In this document: positions 5,650 to 6,834 of the stretch, one piece after another
Layout of the letters: every line of letters begins with the position of its first letter
Position numbering within the stretch: position 1 is the first letter of the stretch
NCBI GenBank assembly: GCA_900545325.1
Contig: UQZE01000113.1
Coordinates: 1-6,834, forward strand
DNA length: 6,834 nucleotides
Direction: 5' to 3'
From: an uncultured Eubacteriales bacterium
GTDB taxonomy: Bacteria > Bacillota > Clostridia > Christensenellales > Borkfalkiaceae
Notes under the pieces: model-generated
Databases searched by the model: none
What the model saw: only the letters and a program-made list of their open reading frames with translations
Told to the model about the DNA's origin: nothing
Position numbers and translations under genes: made by a program

Positions 5650-5733
5650 GTCTAAATATATTTTAGGAAAGTTTTGCCTTTTTCGCGTCTGCGAAGGGCA
5701 GGATTTACGGTAACTGCTTTCGAGGAGGCAAAG
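5650..5733 (+). promoter_or_regulatory. secD leader with two competing helices
   Basis: The predicted leader is about 84 nt. One helix pairs 5675-5686 with 5691-5700 (TGCC/GGCA and TTCGC/GCGAA around a GTCT loop, with a two-base bulge and one G-U pair). An alternative pairs 5695-5701 with 5714-5720 (GCAG/CTGC extended by two G-U and one A-U pair). They share bases 5695-5700 and exclude each other. The second ends immediately before the ribosome binding site GAGGAGG (5722-5728). I recognise no known riboswitch or leader peptide; a regulatory role is speculative. Confidence 0.4.
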
Positions 5734-6834
5734 ATGAACAAAAAGAAGTCAATCGCTTTACTGGTTATCATCAGTATAGTGCTCGTCGTTCTGGCGGTGC
5801 TCACGTTCGCGCAGTTCAGACTCCCTTTTAAAAACGGAACGAAAATTTACCAGTCGTTCCTCGGCGCGGTCGCGCTGGACGGGGATCTGGAGGGCGGCGT
5901 TGCGTACGATCTCACGCTGACGGACGATATAACGGAAGAGGGCGACGACATAGATCCGAAAGACGTCGTTCTCACGCTGGAAAAGAGGCTGGAGGCTCTC
6001 GGCTACACCACCTCGGTCGTTACGGCTTACCGCGCGAAGGAAACGGATAACTATTCTTTCCGCGTGGAAATGAAAAATACGGACACCGCGGCTACGGATA
6101 TCGCGGTCGTCGCGAGATACGGCGAAATCGAATTCACCGACGGCAGCGGCAATATCCTTTTCGGGGACGAAGAACTCAAAAGCGCGAGATACGTTTCGCA
6201 GACGGTCAGCGCGACGACGTCCCACTATGTGGAACTCAAATTCACGGACGACGGCCTGAAAATCCTGGAGGACGCGATCGACGCGGCGGCGTCATCGGAA
6301 GATTCTTCTTCCACGCAGTTCACGCTCAAAATCACGCTGGGCGACACCGAACTCTTTTCCTCCACCGTCGAAAAGGATTATATCCAGCAGAATTCCCTGC
6401 TGATCACCTCGTCGGACGAAACGACGGCGCGCCAGCTGGCGCTGCAGATCAGCTCGGGCGGACTGAAATACGAATATGAGATCAGCGATCCCATGACCGT
6501 TACCCCGTCCCTCGGCGAAAATGCGGCGGCGCTTACTTTCTGGGCGTGCTTTGCGGCGCTCATCGTCATCATCATCGCGCTCTGCGTGGTGTACGGCGGT
6601 TTCGGCGCGATTTCCGGCGTATCGATATTCTTCTTCGTCATGATGGAGATCGTCATGCTCATTCTGGTGCCCGGCATCACGCTGAACTTTGCGGGCGTGG
6701 TCGGCATCATGGCGGCGGTGCTCCTCACCGTCGATTCGATGGCGATTATCATGCACAGGGTAAGGGAAGAATACAGGAACGACAAGACCGTGAAGGCCGC
6801 CGTCAAAACGGCGTACAAGCGTTCCATACTGTCC
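5734..6834 (+). CDS. secD: Protein translocase subunit SecD (3' truncated by window end)
   Basis: SecD, with SecF, uses the proton gradient to help pull exported proteins across the membrane after SecA/SecYEG translocation. The first 367 residues are present and the frame is open to the last base. Seen in order: a first membrane helix (about 6-26), a DLEGGV block (51-56) corresponding to the family's DLKGGV, an extracytoplasmic domain (about 57-255) rich in Asp and Thr, the VTPSLGENA motif (256-264) leading into helix 2 (about 266-288), helix 3 (about 291-311), the PGITLNFAGVVGI motif (313-325) and helix 4 with the conserved Asp334, then RVREEYRN (342-349). The usual GMAVDANVLI around the Asp reads LLTVDSMAII, a clear divergence. 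Start ATG 5734 is preceded by GAGGAGG (5722-5728). The remaining helices, and probably secF, lie beyond the window. Confidence 0.93.
   Translation, partial: MNKKKSIALLVIISIVLVVLAVLTFAQFRLPFKNGTKIYQSFLGAVALDGDLEGGVAYDLTLTDDITEEGDDIDPKDVVLTLEKRLEALGYTTSVVTAYRAKETDNYSFRVEMKNTDTAATDIAVVARYGEIEFTDGSGNILFGDEELKSARYVSQTVSATTSHYVELKFTDDGLKILEDAIDAAASSEDSSSTQFTLKITLGDTELFSSTVEKDYIQQNSLLITSSDETTARQLALQISSGGLKYEYEISDPMTVTPSLGENAAALTFWACFAALIVIIIALCVVYGGFGAISGVSIFFFVMMEIVMLILVPGITLNFAGVVGIMAAVLLTVDSMAIIMHRVREEYRNDKTVKAAVKTAYKRSILS

Noticed and set aside
1801..5726. Identical 11-mer GCTTTCGAGGA ahead of tgt (1801-1811) and secD (5716-5726)
   Set aside because: It includes the purine-rich ribosome binding site, and one 11-base match between two leaders is not evidence of a shared regulator.
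5674..5733. In-frame TTG at 5674 with AGGA upstream as an alternative secD start
   Set aside because: It would put a charged 20-residue stretch before the first membrane helix, and the ATG at 5734 has a far better ribosome binding site (GAGGAGG).
1..6834. CRISPR arrays, insertion sequences, tRNA or rRNA genes
   Set aside because: I saw no direct repeat arrays, transposase-like frames, terminal inverted repeats or RNA gene signatures.

Overview
The window reads as a piece of a moderately GC-rich Clostridia-type (Firmicutes/Bacillota) chromosome, probably from a sequencing assembly, since its first 12 bases match the end of an Illumina adapter. The placement rests on gene content and order: ruvB, queA, tgt, yajC, a small four-helix membrane protein, a six-cysteine SCIFF peptide gene (scfA), its radical SAM maturase (scfB) and secD. 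This order is characteristic of Clostridia. Anything finer (a GC-rich, uncultured-type lineage such as Christensenellales) is only a guess from base composition. All genes are on the + strand, intergenic gaps are short, and no gene-free stretch exceeds 160 bases.

Region 1 (13-2941) is housekeeping: the 3' two-thirds of ruvB (Holliday junction helicase), then queA and tgt, two steps of queuosine tRNA modification. ruvB and queA are separated by one base and queA starts at TTG; tgt follows after 15 bases. This looks like one transcription unit whose promoter lies outside the window.

Region 2 (2942-3939) starts with its own promoter (TTGCCA-17 bp-TACAAT) and carries yajC, a Sec translocase accessory subunit with an acidic Ala/Pro/Glu tail, followed by a 123-residue four-helix membrane protein. 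The ribosome binding site of the latter is buried in the 3' arm of a perfect 10-bp hairpin.

Region 3 (3940-5576) is a ribosomal peptide modification unit. A textbook promoter (TTGACA-17 bp-TATAAT) drives scfA, a 53-residue precursor with six Cys too short for most gene callers. A perfect 12-bp stem hairpin lies between scfA and scfB, the 444-residue SPASM radical SAM maturase expected to install a thioether cross-link in the peptide. The unit is a known type (SCIFF, now grouped with ranthipeptides), but its biological role, export and proteolytic maturation remain poorly understood, and no protease or dedicated exporter is encoded here.

Region 4 (5577-6834) has a third strong promoter (TTGACT-17 bp-TATAAT), a leader of about 84 nt with competing helices, and a secD open to the window end. 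Its membrane motif around the conserved Asp is diverged. The SCIFF unit is thus sandwiched between two Sec accessory components, yajC and secD. The most interesting points beyond gene identity are the two strong intergenic hairpins, the palindrome inside the scfA promoter spacer, and the C-terminal extension of the SCIFF peptide.
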